From JBDNJM01 sp041687755 (GTDB lineage: Bacteria > Planctomycetota > UBA1135 > GCA-002686595): DNA of 52,495 nucleotides. Below the pieces are notes generated by a model. That model had not been told where the DNA came from. It saw only the letters and a list, made by a program, of their open reading frames with translations, and made no database searches. This document shows positions 42,218-51,004 of the stretch, one piece after another. The translations under genes and the position numbers were made by a program. The stretch is from positions 1-52,495 of the forward strand of contig JBDNJM010000155.1 of assembly GCA_041687755.1 (NCBI GenBank), read 5' to 3'. How positions within the stretch are numbered: the first letter of the stretch is position 1; each line of letters begins with the position of its first letter.

Positions 42218-42633
42218 CACGCCGCCGCCTGCTTGCGGGGGGCGATCGGGCCGCTGCGGACGAGCGCGACGGCGCACGCCGCTCCGATCAAGAGCTCGGT
42301 CGCCATCGCGCCGAGCAGGCCGGTAGCGGGCACGCCGTCGAGCGCGATGCTCAGGAGGCGCGCTCCTCCGTAGGCGAGGTAGACCGCGGCGGCGATCGCC
42401 GTCGAGGCGAGCGTGAACGACTCGACGAACGCGCCGATCCCGATCAGGATGCCGAGCGCCAGGAGAGCGCCGCCGGGAGCGCGGACCTCGCTGAGCAGGC
42501 TGGCGTCGCTGCCGAGCTCGATGCCATTCGAGGCGTGGAACGAGCCGGGGGCGAAGAGGAGCGACGCACCGATGCCGATGGCGATCAGGCTGCCGAGGAC
42601 GAGGAAAGTGCGGTGCTTCTTGGTGGGCTTCAT
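42217..42633 (-). CDS. DUF4345-like membrane protein
   Basis: The 138-residue protein begins with a basic segment (MKPTKKHR) and four membrane helices (FLVLGSLIAIGIGASLLF, GGALLALGILIGIGAFVE, LASTAIAAAVYLAYGGARLL, GLLGAMATELLIGAACAVAL). The LLFAPGSFHASNGIELGSDA then SLLSEVRAPGGALL stretch matches DUF4345 proteins. The stop overlaps the next start by one base. It lies 52 bp after the NmrA-like gene. No function is assigned; the family is often seen with DUF1772 and oxidoreductases. Confidence 0.78.
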   Translation of the reverse strand: MKPTKKHRTFLVLGSLIAIGIGASLLFAPGSFHASNGIELGSDASLLSEVRAPGGALLALGILIGIGAFVESFTLASTAIAAAVYLAYGGARLLSIALDGVPATGLLGAMATELLIGAACAVALVRSGPIAPRKQAAA

Positions 42634-42685
42634 GGCGCGGGGGGATTCGTAGGGATTCGGAGGAGTGGGTTGGGGTCCGTGCGGG

Positions 42686-43528
42686 TCAAGCCTGCCGCGG
42701 CTGGACGTCCCAGACACCGCTCGCCGCAACTACCCGCGCGTAGTCGCGGAAGTCGCGCGCGGGGCGGCCGAGGGCGCGCTGCACGCCATCGGTCACGCTC
42801 GCATTGCGGCCGTCGAGCACGGTCGTGAACAGGTAATCGAGCAGCTCGATCTGGCCTTCCGGCATTCCGGCCTGGGCGAGGCCCGCCTTGAACGCCTCGA
42901 CGGGGATTGGCACATAGCTCAGCTCCCGGCCCGACGCCTCGGCGATCTCCTGCACCGCGCTCGCGAAGGTCATCAGCCGCGGACCCGTGACCTCGTAGAC
43001 CTCGCCCGCGTGGCCGTCCTCGGTCAACGCGGCAACGGCCACGTCGGCGATGTCCTCGACGTCGATGAAGGGCTCGAGCACGTCGCCCCCGGGCAGCGTG
43101 ACCTCGCCGGCGACCACGAGCTCGGTGAACTCGCCCTCGTCGAAGTTCTGCGCGAACCAGCTCGCGCGGACGACCGTCCACTCGAGGCCGGATGCCTGCA
43201 CGATGCGCTCGCAGCGCTCGGCCTCCTCCTCGCCGCGACCGGACAGCAGCACGAGGCGCCGCACGCCCAACTTCTTCGCCAGCTCGGTGAAGGCCTGGAT
43301 CACAGCGGGCGCGGCCGGCACCGCGAGGTCGGGGGTGTAGACGACGTAGGCGGCACCGACGCCCTCGAGGGCCGGGCCCCAAGTCGTGCGGTCGTCCCAG
43401 TCAAAGGGGATCGCGGCCGAGCGGGAGCCGCGGCGGACGGGGCGGCCCTGGGCCTCGAGGCGATCGGCGACGCGGCGGCCGGTCTTGCCCGTGGCGGCGA
43501 TGACGAGGGTGGGGAGGAGGTTCTTCAT
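42686..43528 (-). CDS. NmrA/NAD(P)H-binding oxidoreductase-like protein
   Basis: The 280-residue cytosolic protein has the NAD(P)-binding start LPTLVIAATGKTGRRVADRL, then LGVRRLVLLSGRGEEEAERC, ASGLEWTVVRASWFAQNFDE, PFIDVEDIADVAVAAL and EVTGPRLMTFASAVQEIAEA. This layout is typical of the NmrA/atypical-SDR group, which act as NAD(P)H sensors or quinone reductases. It lacks the classical Tyr-x-x-x-Lys pair. It heads a three-gene operon with DUF4345 and DUF1772 proteins and is divergent from an AraC regulator, which may control it. The ATG at 43526-43528 follows from the domain start. Confidence 0.87.
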   Translation of the reverse strand: MKNLLPTLVIAATGKTGRRVADRLEAQGRPVRRGSRSAAIPFDWDDRTTWGPALEGVGAAYVVYTPDLAVPAAPAVIQAFTELAKKLGVRRLVLLSGRGEEEAERCERIVQASGLEWTVVRASWFAQNFDEGEFTELVVAGEVTLPGGDVLEPFIDVEDIADVAVAALTEDGHAGEVYEVTGPRLMTFASAVQEIAEASGRELSYVPIPVEAFKAGLAQAGMPEGQIELLDYLFTTVLDGRNASVTDGVQRALGRPARDFRDYARVVAASGVWDVQPRQA

Positions 43529-43696
43529 GGTGGGTTCCTGGTGGCTAGGAGGTTTGGGGGGGGGTGGCGAACGCTCGTTCGCTCTGGGGAGATAATCGGC
43601 CATGCGGGCTGGACGCGCCATGCCACCCCGTCCTCATTGATGTACCCATCGTCCACCGCCCTGGACGAAAGGCTCTCCCCGCCTCACACTCCCACC
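43529..43696. promoter_or_regulatory. Divergent control region of the NmrA operon and AraC gene
   Basis: The 168-bp region between divergent genes holds an inverted repeat CGAAC-GCTC-GTTCG (43568-43581) and a run of nine G (43556-43564). The repeat could be a site for the AraC protein. No clear -10/-35 pair was recognised. Confidence 0.4.
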
Positions 43697-44668
43697 ATGG
43701 AACATCCGACCGAGCTGCCGCCCTCCTCCGACCCCCTCGGCGAGGCCCTGCACCTGCTCCAGCTGACCGGCAGCGTCTACGCCCGCTCCGAGCTGACCGC
43801 CCCCTGGGGCATGGAGCTGCCGCCCCTCGTCGGGCACATGATGTTCCACATCGTCACGGCCGGACACTGCTGGCTGGAGGCCGATGGGAACGAGCCGCTG
43901 CTGCTCGAGCGCGGCAGCCTGGCGCTCGTGCCACACGGCCTCGGCCACCGCCTCGTCGACGAGCGCGGGGGCGAGGCCGTCGACTTCTTCGACCTGCCCG
44001 TCGAGCGCATCACCGAGCGCTACGAGCTCCTGAACTACGGCGGCGGCGGCGACACCTGTCGCCTGATCTGCGTCGTCGTGCGCTTCGATCACGCCGCCGC
44101 CGAGCGCCTAATCGACGCGCTCCCGCCGGTGCTGCACCTCGACGCCTGGGAGGGCGGCGACGACCGCTGGCTGTCCGACACCCTGCGCTTCATCGCGCGC
44201 GAGGCCGAGGCCCTGCGCCCCGGCGGCGAGACCGTCATCACGCGCCTGGCGGACATCCTCGTGATCCAGATGGTGCGCAACTGGATCCAGTCCACCGCCG
44301 ACATCGACACGGGCTGGCTCGCCGCCCTGCGCGACGACCAGCTCGGCCGGGCGATCGCCGCCATCCACCGCGAGCCCGGCGCCGACTGGACGCTTGAGTC
44401 CCTCGCGCGCACTGCAGCCATGTCGCGCTCGGCGTTCGCCGCGCGCTTCACCCAGGTCGTCGGCGAGCCGGCCATGCGCTACCTCACTGGCTGGCGCCTG
44501 CAGCTCGCCCGCGCGGCCCTGCGCGCCGGCAGGGACCCGCTCGGCCTCGTCGCCGAACGTTTTGGCTACCGCTCCGAAGCCGCCTTCTGCCGCGCGTTCA
44601 AGCGCGAGTTCGGCGTCTCGCCCGGCAGCGACCGCCGAGCCGGTCCGGCGCAGCTCGCGTCGGGCTGA
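43697..44668 (+). CDS. AraC-family transcriptional regulator (cupin_6 type)
   Basis: The 323-residue protein joins a cupin ligand-binding domain (about 15-190: LVGHMMFHIVTAGHCWLEAD, RGSLALVPHGLGHRLVDERG, ICVVVRFDHAAAERLIDALP) with a C-terminal pair of helix-turn-helix motifs (WTLESLARTAAMSRSAFAAR; LGLVAERFGYRSEAAFCRAF). The ending KREFGVSPG is standard for AraC regulators. It is divergent from the NmrA/DUF4345/DUF1772 operon and most likely regulates it. A fragment 86% identical in DNA over 84 bases to its C-terminus lies at 49638-49724. Confidence 0.9.
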   Translation: MEHPTELPPSSDPLGEALHLLQLTGSVYARSELTAPWGMELPPLVGHMMFHIVTAGHCWLEADGNEPLLLERGSLALVPHGLGHRLVDERGGEAVDFFDLPVERITERYELLNYGGGGDTCRLICVVVRFDHAAAERLIDALPPVLHLDAWEGGDDRWLSDTLRFIAREAEALRPGGETVITRLADILVIQMVRNWIQSTADIDTGWLAALRDDQLGRAIAAIHREPGADWTLESLARTAAMSRSAFAARFTQVVGEPAMRYLTGWRLQLARAALRAGRDPLGLVAERFGYRSEAAFCRAFKREFGVSPGSDRRAGPAQLASG

Positions 44669-44753
44669 GCCTCGTCGGCCCCCACCGAGGAGCTGGAGCC
44701 CGCGAAGTCGTCCGCCGGATCGTGGACAGCAGGACGGACCTCGCCCACGCCGC

Positions 44754-46394
44754 TCAACCCGCCCAATCGATGGACGGGTAGGCCGCTTCGAGCGCCGCCC
44801 GTGTCCCCACCCTCCGGCACTCCGCCAAGACGAGCGCGAGCGGAGCGTCCGCTTGCTCGAACCCGGAATATCGCTTCTTCAGGACCCGCTCGGCCGAGGC
44901 CTGCAGGGACAGCCCCTCCTTGAGCGCCAAGAGCACAACCTCCATCGCATTGCCCCCGTGCACGCTCACGAACGCGTTGAAGGTCGAGACCTTGAGCGCC
45001 TGGGCGTAGGCTTGGCTCAAGGCCTCACCCGCGTTCGCGACACCGGAGCCGGGCGCCCGCAGGCGCTTGACGCCGTTGGCCAATACCAGCCAGCCATGAA
45101 GACCCATGGCCGTGACTCGCGGAGGCTCGCCCGCGCCGAGCGCCTTGAAGTCGGCCTGGACCTCCTCGAGGAGTCCGAGCGGCTTGACGATGCCAGATCC
45201 TCGCCGGGTCTCGTCCAGGTCGGCGGGGCGAACGACCCGACCGTCGTGCATCGCCAGGAGCCGGGCCAGCGTGTTCTCGAGTTCGCGCACGTTCCCCGGC
45301 CAAGGGCGGCGCATGAGCTCCTCACGCGTCTCCTGCAGAAGCTCCGGGCAGGGTCGCCCCATCTCTCGCGCCTTCGACTCTAAGAGCGCGTCGGCCAAGA
45401 GGGCGATGTCGTTGCCACGCTCGCGCAGGGGCGGGATTCCGACCGCGCCCGCCGAGATCCGGTAGAAGAAGTCCTCCCTAAACGAACCGTCGGCGATGGC
45501 CTGTTCGAGATCCACGTGGGTGGCGAACACCAAGCGCACGTCGACTTGGATCGGCTCGTCGTCGCCCACGCGCTGCACCTCGCCCTGTGCGAGAGCCCGC
45601 AGCAGCTTGGATTGAACCTCGAGCTGCAGCTCGCCGATCTCGTCCAGGAACAGGGTCCCTCCGTCGGCCTTCGCGAAGGCGCCGGCACGATCGGAATCGG
45701 CGCCGGTGAAGGCCCCTCGCTTGTGCCCGAAGAACTCGGACTCCGCGAGGCTGGGCTGAATGGCGGAGCAGTTGATCGCAACGAACGGGCCCGAGCCACG
45801 GTCGGAGGCGGAGTGGACCGCCCGGGCGAACAGCTCCTTCCCCGTGCCCGTCTCGCCTCGAAGCAGAATCGGCATGTCCCGGACGGCCAGCTTGGCAGCG
45901 GTCCGAATGGACTCGAGCAGCGCAGGCGAATCCCCGAGGATTCGGCCGAACGCCTTGGGGCGCTGCTTGGCCACCGGCTCCAGCTCCGGGCGTTCGTCCA
46001 GCAGGCGACGGGTCACCTGGACCAACATCCGATCGAATTGCCGGCCGTTCTTCGGCAGGAAGCTACTGAACCACGTCGGCTCCTGGAACTCGCTGCTCGC
46101 CGACAACAGGAGCAGGCGAGGCCGTGCGGGATGAGCCGCCGCCACCTCGATCACCCGCTGGCTGCCCTCGACGGTCTCTCCTAGGTACCGGTCGCACACG
46201 ACGAGCTCGGGCGCATGCGACGCGAGCAGCTCCAGGGCATGCTCGGCGTCCCAGACGTGGTAGCAGTCAACCTCGTCCCACAGCCCCTCGGCGCGAAGCA
46301 CCCCGGTGATGCGCTCGCGATCGGCCGGGCGGTCCTCGACCAAGAGGATCCGCAGGAAGTCGGGAACAGGATAGCCCGGGCGCATCGTGCCCAT
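44754..46394 (-). CDS. Sigma-54-dependent response regulator (NtrC family)
   Basis: The 546-residue protein has a receiver domain (about 12-130, phosphoacceptor Asp68 in LVVCDRYLG), then an AAA+ sigma-54 activation domain: Walker A GETGTGKE (180-187), the GAFTGA loop (227-232) that contacts sigma-54, and Walker B LFLDEIGEL (248-256). All are intact. The C-terminal 150 residues are helical but differ from a Fis-type DNA-binding domain; the VVLLALKEGLSLQASAERVL part may be a divergent HTH. It follows the kinase-like gene by 4 bp. The operon lies behind a sigma-54 promoter, so it may activate itself. Alternative starts at 46415 and 46385 are possible. Confidence 0.9.
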   Translation of the reverse strand: MGTMRPGYPVPDFLRILLVEDRPADRERITGVLRAEGLWDEVDCYHVWDAEHALELLASHAPELVVCDRYLGETVEGSQRVIEVAAAHPARPRLLLLSASSEFQEPTWFSSFLPKNGRQFDRMLVQVTRRLLDERPELEPVAKQRPKAFGRILGDSPALLESIRTAAKLAVRDMPILLRGETGTGKELFARAVHSASDRGSGPFVAINCSAIQPSLAESEFFGHKRGAFTGADSDRAGAFAKADGGTLFLDEIGELQLEVQSKLLRALAQGEVQRVGDDEPIQVDVRLVFATHVDLEQAIADGSFREDFFYRISAGAVGIPPLRERGNDIALLADALLESKAREMGRPCPELLQETREELMRRPWPGNVRELENTLARLLAMHDGRVVRPADLDETRRGSGIVKPLGLLEEVQADFKALGAGEPPRVTAMGLHGWLVLANGVKRLRAPGSGVANAGEALSQAYAQALKVSTFNAFVSVHGGNAMEVVLLALKEGLSLQASAERVLKKRYSGFEQADAPLALVLAECRRVGTRAALEAAYPSIDWAG

Positions 46395-46398
46395 CGGT

Positions 46399-48114
46399 TT
46401 ACTGGCGGTCCGCATGATCCGCAACCTCCACCGCTGTGATCGGAAACGAGAAGCGCAGCCACACGCGCCCTTGGTCCGGATCGGCATCAGAATCGACGAG
46501 CTTCCAACCCGAGAGGGAGAGCAGACCGCGCAGCAGAGCGCGGGAGGCATCGTCCTGGTCCGCGCCGAACAGGGCCGGCAGCTCTGAGCCCTCGACGAAG
46601 TCGGTCTTGCTCGTCACCTCGATAAATCCCCGACCTAACTCACGGCTGCCGCGGAGACGGATCGCGACCGAGCGGGCCTCGGGGTGGGCGCCGTGCGTCA
46701 TGCCGACCAGGGCCTGCAGGGTCTCTTCGAGAGCCTGCTCCTGGGCCAGCACCTGGAAGTCCCACTCACCCTCGACGGTGACGCTGCGGCGATCCGACTC
46801 GGGCACCTCGAGTTCGAGCGCACGATCGTACGCCTGGCGGAGCATGTCTTGGGCGTAAGGCAGGGGCTCTCTGCAGATGCGCCAGAGCTGATCGACGAGG
46901 GCGAGCAGCCTGCGGGCGAGCTGATCCGCACTCCCGTACAGCTGGTCTAGGTCGGCTTGACTTCCACCCCTCTCCGTGGCCTCGGCGTAGACAGCGCTCA
47001 GTCCTGAACTGATGTTCCGGAACTCGTCGTGCTCGCTTTGCCACAGGGTATCGATCCACTTGAGCAGGCCCTGGCGCTGCTGGTTGGCCTCGGCCCAGTG
47101 GAGCGCGGCAAGATGTCCGGCCGCCGCCTCCAAGAACGCCGCGCAGGCCCGACGGTGGCGCTCGGGCAGCGCCGATAGGCTGTCGCTCTCGACATGGACG
47201 ACCGCCATCGGCAGTCCGCGCGCACGCAGGACATAGCTGTAATTCGCCAGCATGTGGACCCCCGCGACCAGGTCCCGAGCCGCCTTCATGTTGCGTCGCG
47301 ACTCGCAGCAGTAGGCGTCGTGGGTCGTCGTGTTCTCGAGGGCCTGCTTGATCGTTCCGAAGCGCGAGACTGGATACGGTCGGCCGAGCTCCAGCAGGTC
47401 CAGACCACGGTTCTCGATCAAGCGCAAGGACCGCACCGGGCCCTCGGCGGCGATCAGCGGCGGCTGGAACACTCCGCCGTGGCTGGCGCCCATCACCGCC
47501 ATGACCGCCTTCAGGCAGATGTTCAGAACCTGCGCGACGTCCGAACTCGCCCGCAGGTCATCGAGGCTCTCCCGGAGCAGCCCTTCGCCCGCATGGTGCA
47601 GCTCGTGGTGCACGACCAACAGCATCTCCGCCGCCGCTTGCTCAATCACACCTGCGAGCTCTTCGGTAAAGGTCCCGACCCGAGTCGACTCGAAGTTGAT
47701 CACGGCGTGGAACGGGCCGCCGAGGTAGACCACGAATTCACTGCGCGTGTCGTCAAGCGCCTGCGGCACCGTGCAGGAGAGCCAGAGCGGGTCGTGGGCC
47801 GTGTCCGTAGAGAGGACGCTCGCACGCGTTCGCAGCGCCTTGCGGACCAGTCCCTGTTCGCCGTCTTTTCCCTCCGGCTCGATCAGGTGCTGCACGTCCC
47901 GCTCCAACTCCCGCGGAAACCCAACGGAGGCCACCAGCTCGAGGTGGAACTGGTCTTCGGTCCACAGCAGGACGTCCGCACGCACTTTGGGATCCCGGAC
48001 CAGCTGCCGGACGCCATCAAGCAACACCTGCAGGGCAGCGCTCACGCTGCGGCCCCGGCCACAGATGTACGCGCGCTGGATCGAACTGGGGGAGACGGGG
48101 AAGCGAGGGCTCAT
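46399..48114 (-). CDS. GAF-domain sensor with degenerate histidine-kinase end
   Basis: The 571-residue protein has two GAF-like sensory domains (about 25-170, with VRADVLLWTEDQFHLELVAS; and about 195-330, with VAQVLNICLKAVMAVMGASH). The C-terminal third aligns loosely with a kinase: EFRNISSGLSAVYAEATER could match the dimerisation helix, but the phosphoacceptor histidine region is altered, and LEETLQALVGMTHGAHPEAR and VWLRFSFPI resemble the start and end of an HATPase domain whose G boxes are not clear. It may bind ATP poorly or act only as a scaffold. It lies between a receiver protein and an NtrC-type regulator in one operon. Confidence 0.72.
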   Translation of the reverse strand: MSPRFPVSPSSIQRAYICGRGRSVSAALQVLLDGVRQLVRDPKVRADVLLWTEDQFHLELVASVGFPRELERDVQHLIEPEGKDGEQGLVRKALRTRASVLSTDTAHDPLWLSCTVPQALDDTRSEFVVYLGGPFHAVINFESTRVGTFTEELAGVIEQAAAEMLLVVHHELHHAGEGLLRESLDDLRASSDVAQVLNICLKAVMAVMGASHGGVFQPPLIAAEGPVRSLRLIENRGLDLLELGRPYPVSRFGTIKQALENTTTHDAYCCESRRNMKAARDLVAGVHMLANYSYVLRARGLPMAVVHVESDSLSALPERHRRACAAFLEAAAGHLAALHWAEANQQRQGLLKWIDTLWQSEHDEFRNISSGLSAVYAEATERGGSQADLDQLYGSADQLARRLLALVDQLWRICREPLPYAQDMLRQAYDRALELEVPESDRRSVTVEGEWDFQVLAQEQALEETLQALVGMTHGAHPEARSVAIRLRGSRELGRGFIEVTSKTDFVEGSELPALFGADQDDASRALLRGLLSLSGWKLVDSDADPDQGRVWLRFSFPITAVEVADHADRQ

Positions 48115-48216
48115 GGGCGAGTAGAGGTTGGGGCAGGCGGGACGGGTTGGAGTAGCGCGGGTGGGCTGCTGGTCTTCTCGGAGACCGGACGCCACGGCCA
48201 GCGCGCGGCTCGCGGG

Positions 48217-48735
48217 TCAGGGCGAGATGCTCATCAGGGACAACAGCTCGGTGATGAAGCTCTCGAGGTTCTCGGGCCGAGCGAAGTCCTGGTCCGAAGC
48301 CAGCTTCTGGATCGCTGTCGACAAGCCGTGGAGCCGCAGGCGGGCTTCCTCGCTCTGCGACCACCTAGCGCCGGTGAGCATGAACACCTGCGCCTCGGGG
48401 AAACGTGCATGGGCCAACGCCACGAGCAGGTCGCCGCCGACCTGACGCGAGACATCCAGACCCAGGTCCTGACAGATCACCGCCGGGTCGGCCTCGCTCT
48501 CGGGAAAGCGCTGGAGGTATGCCTCGCCGAACTCGCCATTGGTGACCTCACTGTGCAGAACGAAGTCGACCAGGATCAGATCAGGCGCCGCCCCGCCCAG
48601 CTGCTCCAGGAACTCCCCGGGCGTGTGGACGCCGACCGGTTCAAGGCCCTCCGAGCGGAGCAGGGGCATCAGGCAGCCGATGACTTCTTTGCTGTCGTCG
48701 ATCAGAAGCGCGCGCATGGAATCAGTCTTCTTCAT
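48217..48735 (-). CDS. Single-domain response regulator (receiver)
   Basis: The 172-residue protein is essentially one receiver domain: the acidic pair in ALLIDDSKE (Asp13, Asp14), the phosphoacceptor in LILVDFVLH (Asp57), the switch Thr in VFMLTGARWS and the conserved Lys near QKLASDQDF. An extra 20-residue insertion after the phosphoacceptor (EVTNGEFGEAYLQRFPESEA) is unusual. No output domain exists, so it should act through protein contacts or phosphotransfer to the other two products. It is the first gene after the sigma-54 promoter. A second ATG at 48717 could also be used. Confidence 0.82.
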   Translation of the reverse strand: MKKTDSMRALLIDDSKEVIGCLMPLLRSEGLEPVGVHTPGEFLEQLGGAAPDLILVDFVLHSEVTNGEFGEAYLQRFPESEADPAVICQDLGLDVSRQVGGDLLVALAHARFPEAQVFMLTGARWSQSEEARLRLHGLSTAIQKLASDQDFARPENLESFITELLSLMSISP

Positions 48736-48798
48736 GTTGTTGGGTCAGTCTTCTCAATGGGGTGAAGCGGCGGGAAGAGCCCGCACAACGCAAAAAGC

Positions 48799-48814
48799 TG
48801 CAACAGTCGTGCCA
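48799..48814 (-). promoter_or_regulatory. Sigma-54 (-24/-12) promoter
   Basis: On the minus strand TGGCACG-ACTG-TTGCA fits the sigma-54 consensus TGGCACG-N4-TTGCW at every position. The start of transcription should be near 48787, about 52 nt before the receiver gene. The palindrome GGGGTACCCC (48836-48845) upstream could be an activator site, though it is close for an enhancer. Confidence 0.8.
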
Positions 48815-49117
48815 TCCGCCCTGACACCCGTGCTGGGGGTACCCCAGGAGGATTGGGCTCGGCTTGGCCTCCAAGCAGTGCGCATCTGCACCTACCCTCG
48901 CGATGCTCAGGGTTGCCAAGCGCTAGCCCAGATGGGGGCCAAGGCGCCGGTGCCGCCGCAGGTTCGCAACGCACCAATCCTCCGCAAAACACGACAGGGA
49001 ATCAGCTTACAGGCAGCACGACAGACCCTTCGCACCGGCGGCACGCCGCTCGCTGTTCTCGATCATCTTCAACCGGCCCGGCCTTCGCCGAGCCCTCACC
49101 CAGCGAGGACACGGACC
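48815..49117. other. Gene-free region between divergent units
   Basis: This stretch, the upstream side of the sigma-54 promoter, should hold activator sites. Apart from GGGGTACCCC no structure or coding frame was recognised. Confidence 0.4.
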
Positions 49118-49339
49118 ATGCTCCGCCCCACCCTTCCGAACCAAACCCTCTCCTACAGCCCTCGCTCCAGGCAGGCCAAACTCCTAGTCGCTGAAGCGAC
49201 AGCGACTTTCGGACGTCGCATCCCGGACCGCTACCTGTTCGCAGCCGTAGCCTTGGACGCAGCCCACCGACGCCTTGCCCGCCGACGAGCCCTCGCTCGC
49301 ATCGCGGTTCGTCGCCTTGAGCGGCTGCGCGTCGCCTAG
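49118..49339 (+). CDS. Small basic protein, unknown function
   Basis: The frame gives 73 residues: MLRPTLPNQTLSYSPRSRQA, then KLLVAEATATFGRRIPDRYL and a strongly arginine-rich helix (HRRLARRRALARIAVRRLER). The composition suggests RNA, DNA or ribosome binding. GAGGA lies 9 nt before the ATG, and a strong hairpin follows 26 bp after the stop, which supports a real transcription unit. I do not recognise the family. A spurious frame remains possible in such GC-rich DNA. Confidence 0.45.
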   Translation: MLRPTLPNQTLSYSPRSRQAKLLVAEATATFGRRIPDRYLFAAVALDAAHRRLARRRALARIAVRRLERLRVA

Positions 49340-49365
49340 GCGACTCCGACGCGAGGAGGAACGTA

Positions 49366-49400
49366 CCGCGGTGTACCGAACTAAGTTCGGAACACCGCGG
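49366..49400 (+). terminator. 17-bp hairpin after the small basic protein gene
   Basis: CCGCGGTGTACCGAACT (49366-49382) and AGTTCGGAACACCGCGG (49384-49400) are inverted repeats with one mismatch and a single A at the centre. No T-run follows. It could be a terminator or a regulatory palindrome. Confidence 0.5.
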
Positions 49401-49637
49401 ACCACCCATGGGTGCTGTCGCGGTTCTACCCAGCCGCCCACTTCCCACCTCGAATCGCCCCCGGACCTCACATGCCTTCGCGGGCAGCTCACGGCCCGAA
49501 TCCCTGAACATTCGATTCCCGCGTACGTCGGCTTCTGACCCCCTATGTTGCAGCCACGATCGCCGCCAGCATCGAAGCCTCCCAGCGGGATCGCAAGCCG
49601 ATCAGCGGCTTCGAGAGCTTCGTCTTCGATACCGAGC

Positions 49638-49724
49638 TTCGGTTCCCGCTCCGAAGCCGCCTTCAGCCGCGCACTCAAGCGCGAGTTCGGCGTCTCGCCG
49701 GGCAGCGCCCGCCGCCACGGCTAT
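49638..49724 (+). pseudogene. C-terminal fragment of an AraC-family regulator
   Basis: The frame reads FGSRSEAAFSRALKREFGVS then PGSARRHG, almost the same as FGYRSEAAFCRAFKREFGVS of the regulator at 43697-44668. DNA identity is about 72 of 84 bases. The rest of the gene is absent. It looks like a remnant of a paralogous regulator. The remaining part of 49401-49810 shows no gene. Confidence 0.7.
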
Positions 49725-49810
49725 CGACCAGACCCCCAACGGCCCGAGTCGATTCGGTTAGAAGAGGTGGGACTCGAGGTCACCCGACGCCCCAGCCCCC
49801 CCCTCCGCCC

Positions 49811-50914
49811 ATGCGATCGAACGACAGCACCCGCCTCGCCCTCTGGACCCTCCTCGCAGCGCCCCTGCTCGGCGCCTGCTCCAGAGAGCCCGAGCCCCAG
49901 CACTGGTACAAGGGCAACACCCACGCCCACACGGTCCTGTGCGGGCACGCGGACTCTGCGCCCGAAGCGGTCGCAGGCTGGTACCTCGACCACGGCTTCC
50001 ACTTCCTGGTGCTCAGCGAGCACAACCAGTTCATCGATCCCGCCGACGTCGAACTACCAGCCGATCGCCGTGCGGACTTCATCCTGATCCCGGGCGAAGA
50101 GATTTCGGGGCCCAAAGCGGTCCACACGACCGGTATGAACCTCGACGGGCTGGTCGACGCCTCCTTCGACAGCGAGCACAAGCACGAGATCATCCGAAAC
50201 CACGCGGATGGCGCCCTAGCGGCAGGTGGCATCCCGATCCTGAACCACCCCAACTTCGGCTGGTCCGTCAAAGCCGAGGACATGCTGCCGGTAGAGCAAC
50301 TGCATCACTTCGAGCTCTACAACGGACACCCCGCCGTCCACAACGAGGGCGACGCGACGCACCCCTCGACCGAAGCGCTGTGGGATTCGTTGCTCAGTTC
50401 CGGCATGCAGATCTGGGGGGTCAGCAGCGACGACATGCACGAGCTCAAGATCTGGGGCACCGAGTTCTCGAACCCCGGCCGTGGTTGGGTCATGGTCCGC
50501 GCGGAGGAGCTGACGCCCGACGCGATCACCGACGCCATGGCGCGCGGTGACTTCTACGCCAGCAGCGGCGTGATCCTGTCCGAAGTGCGCGTGGTCGATC
50601 ACAAGGACGGAAGCAGGACCTACAGCGTGAGCGTCGACGAAGCCGGGACCGGACGCGAGCTCGAGTCCGACCTGCTGGTCGGCCAGCGCATCGACACCGA
50701 GGACACCTCCGAGGGTTACACCATCCAGTGGATCGGCGACGGCGGCGAGGTCCTAAGCGCTGAGCGCGCCACGAGCTCGAGCCACACCCTCCCGACCGGG
50801 TCGCCTTACCTGCGCTGCAAGGTCACCTACACCCGCGCAGCAGGGTCGCAGGAGAGCGGCGAACACGAGCAGTTCCACGCCTGGACGCAGCCGATCTTCG
50901 AACTCTCGCGCTAG
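49811..50914 (+). CDS. PHP-type metallohydrolase lipoprotein (CehA/McbA-like)
   Basis: The 367-residue product has a lipoprotein signal (ALWTLLAAPLLGACS). The PHP domain (about 30-250) shows the metal-binding motifs GNTHAHTVLCGHAD, VLSEHNQFID, the glutamates in LIPGEEISG, ILNHPNFGW and a late aspartate/histidine in GVSSDDMHELKI. These fit the CehA/McbA group of PHP hydrolases that cleave phosphoesters or carbamates. The C-terminal 100 residues form a beta-sandwich (TYSVSVDEAGTGRELESDL; YTIQWIGDGGEVLSAERA). It probably acts in the periplasm. The substrate is unknown. Confidence 0.87.
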   Translation: MRSNDSTRLALWTLLAAPLLGACSREPEPQHWYKGNTHAHTVLCGHADSAPEAVAGWYLDHGFHFLVLSEHNQFIDPADVELPADRRADFILIPGEEISGPKAVHTTGMNLDGLVDASFDSEHKHEIIRNHADGALAAGGIPILNHPNFGWSVKAEDMLPVEQLHHFELYNGHPAVHNEGDATHPSTEALWDSLLSSGMQIWGVSSDDMHELKIWGTEFSNPGRGWVMVRAEELTPDAITDAMARGDFYASSGVILSEVRVVDHKDGSRTYSVSVDEAGTGRELESDLLVGQRIDTEDTSEGYTIQWIGDGGEVLSAERATSSSHTLPTGSPYLRCKVTYTRAAGSQESGEHEQFHAWTQPIFELSR

Positions 50915-51004
50915 TCGAGAGCCATTCCGAGCCGACCTCGCCCACCTCTAGTTCGAGACCGCCCACCCTCTCGACGCCGCCATCGCACGCTCCGTCCTTC
51001 GCCG

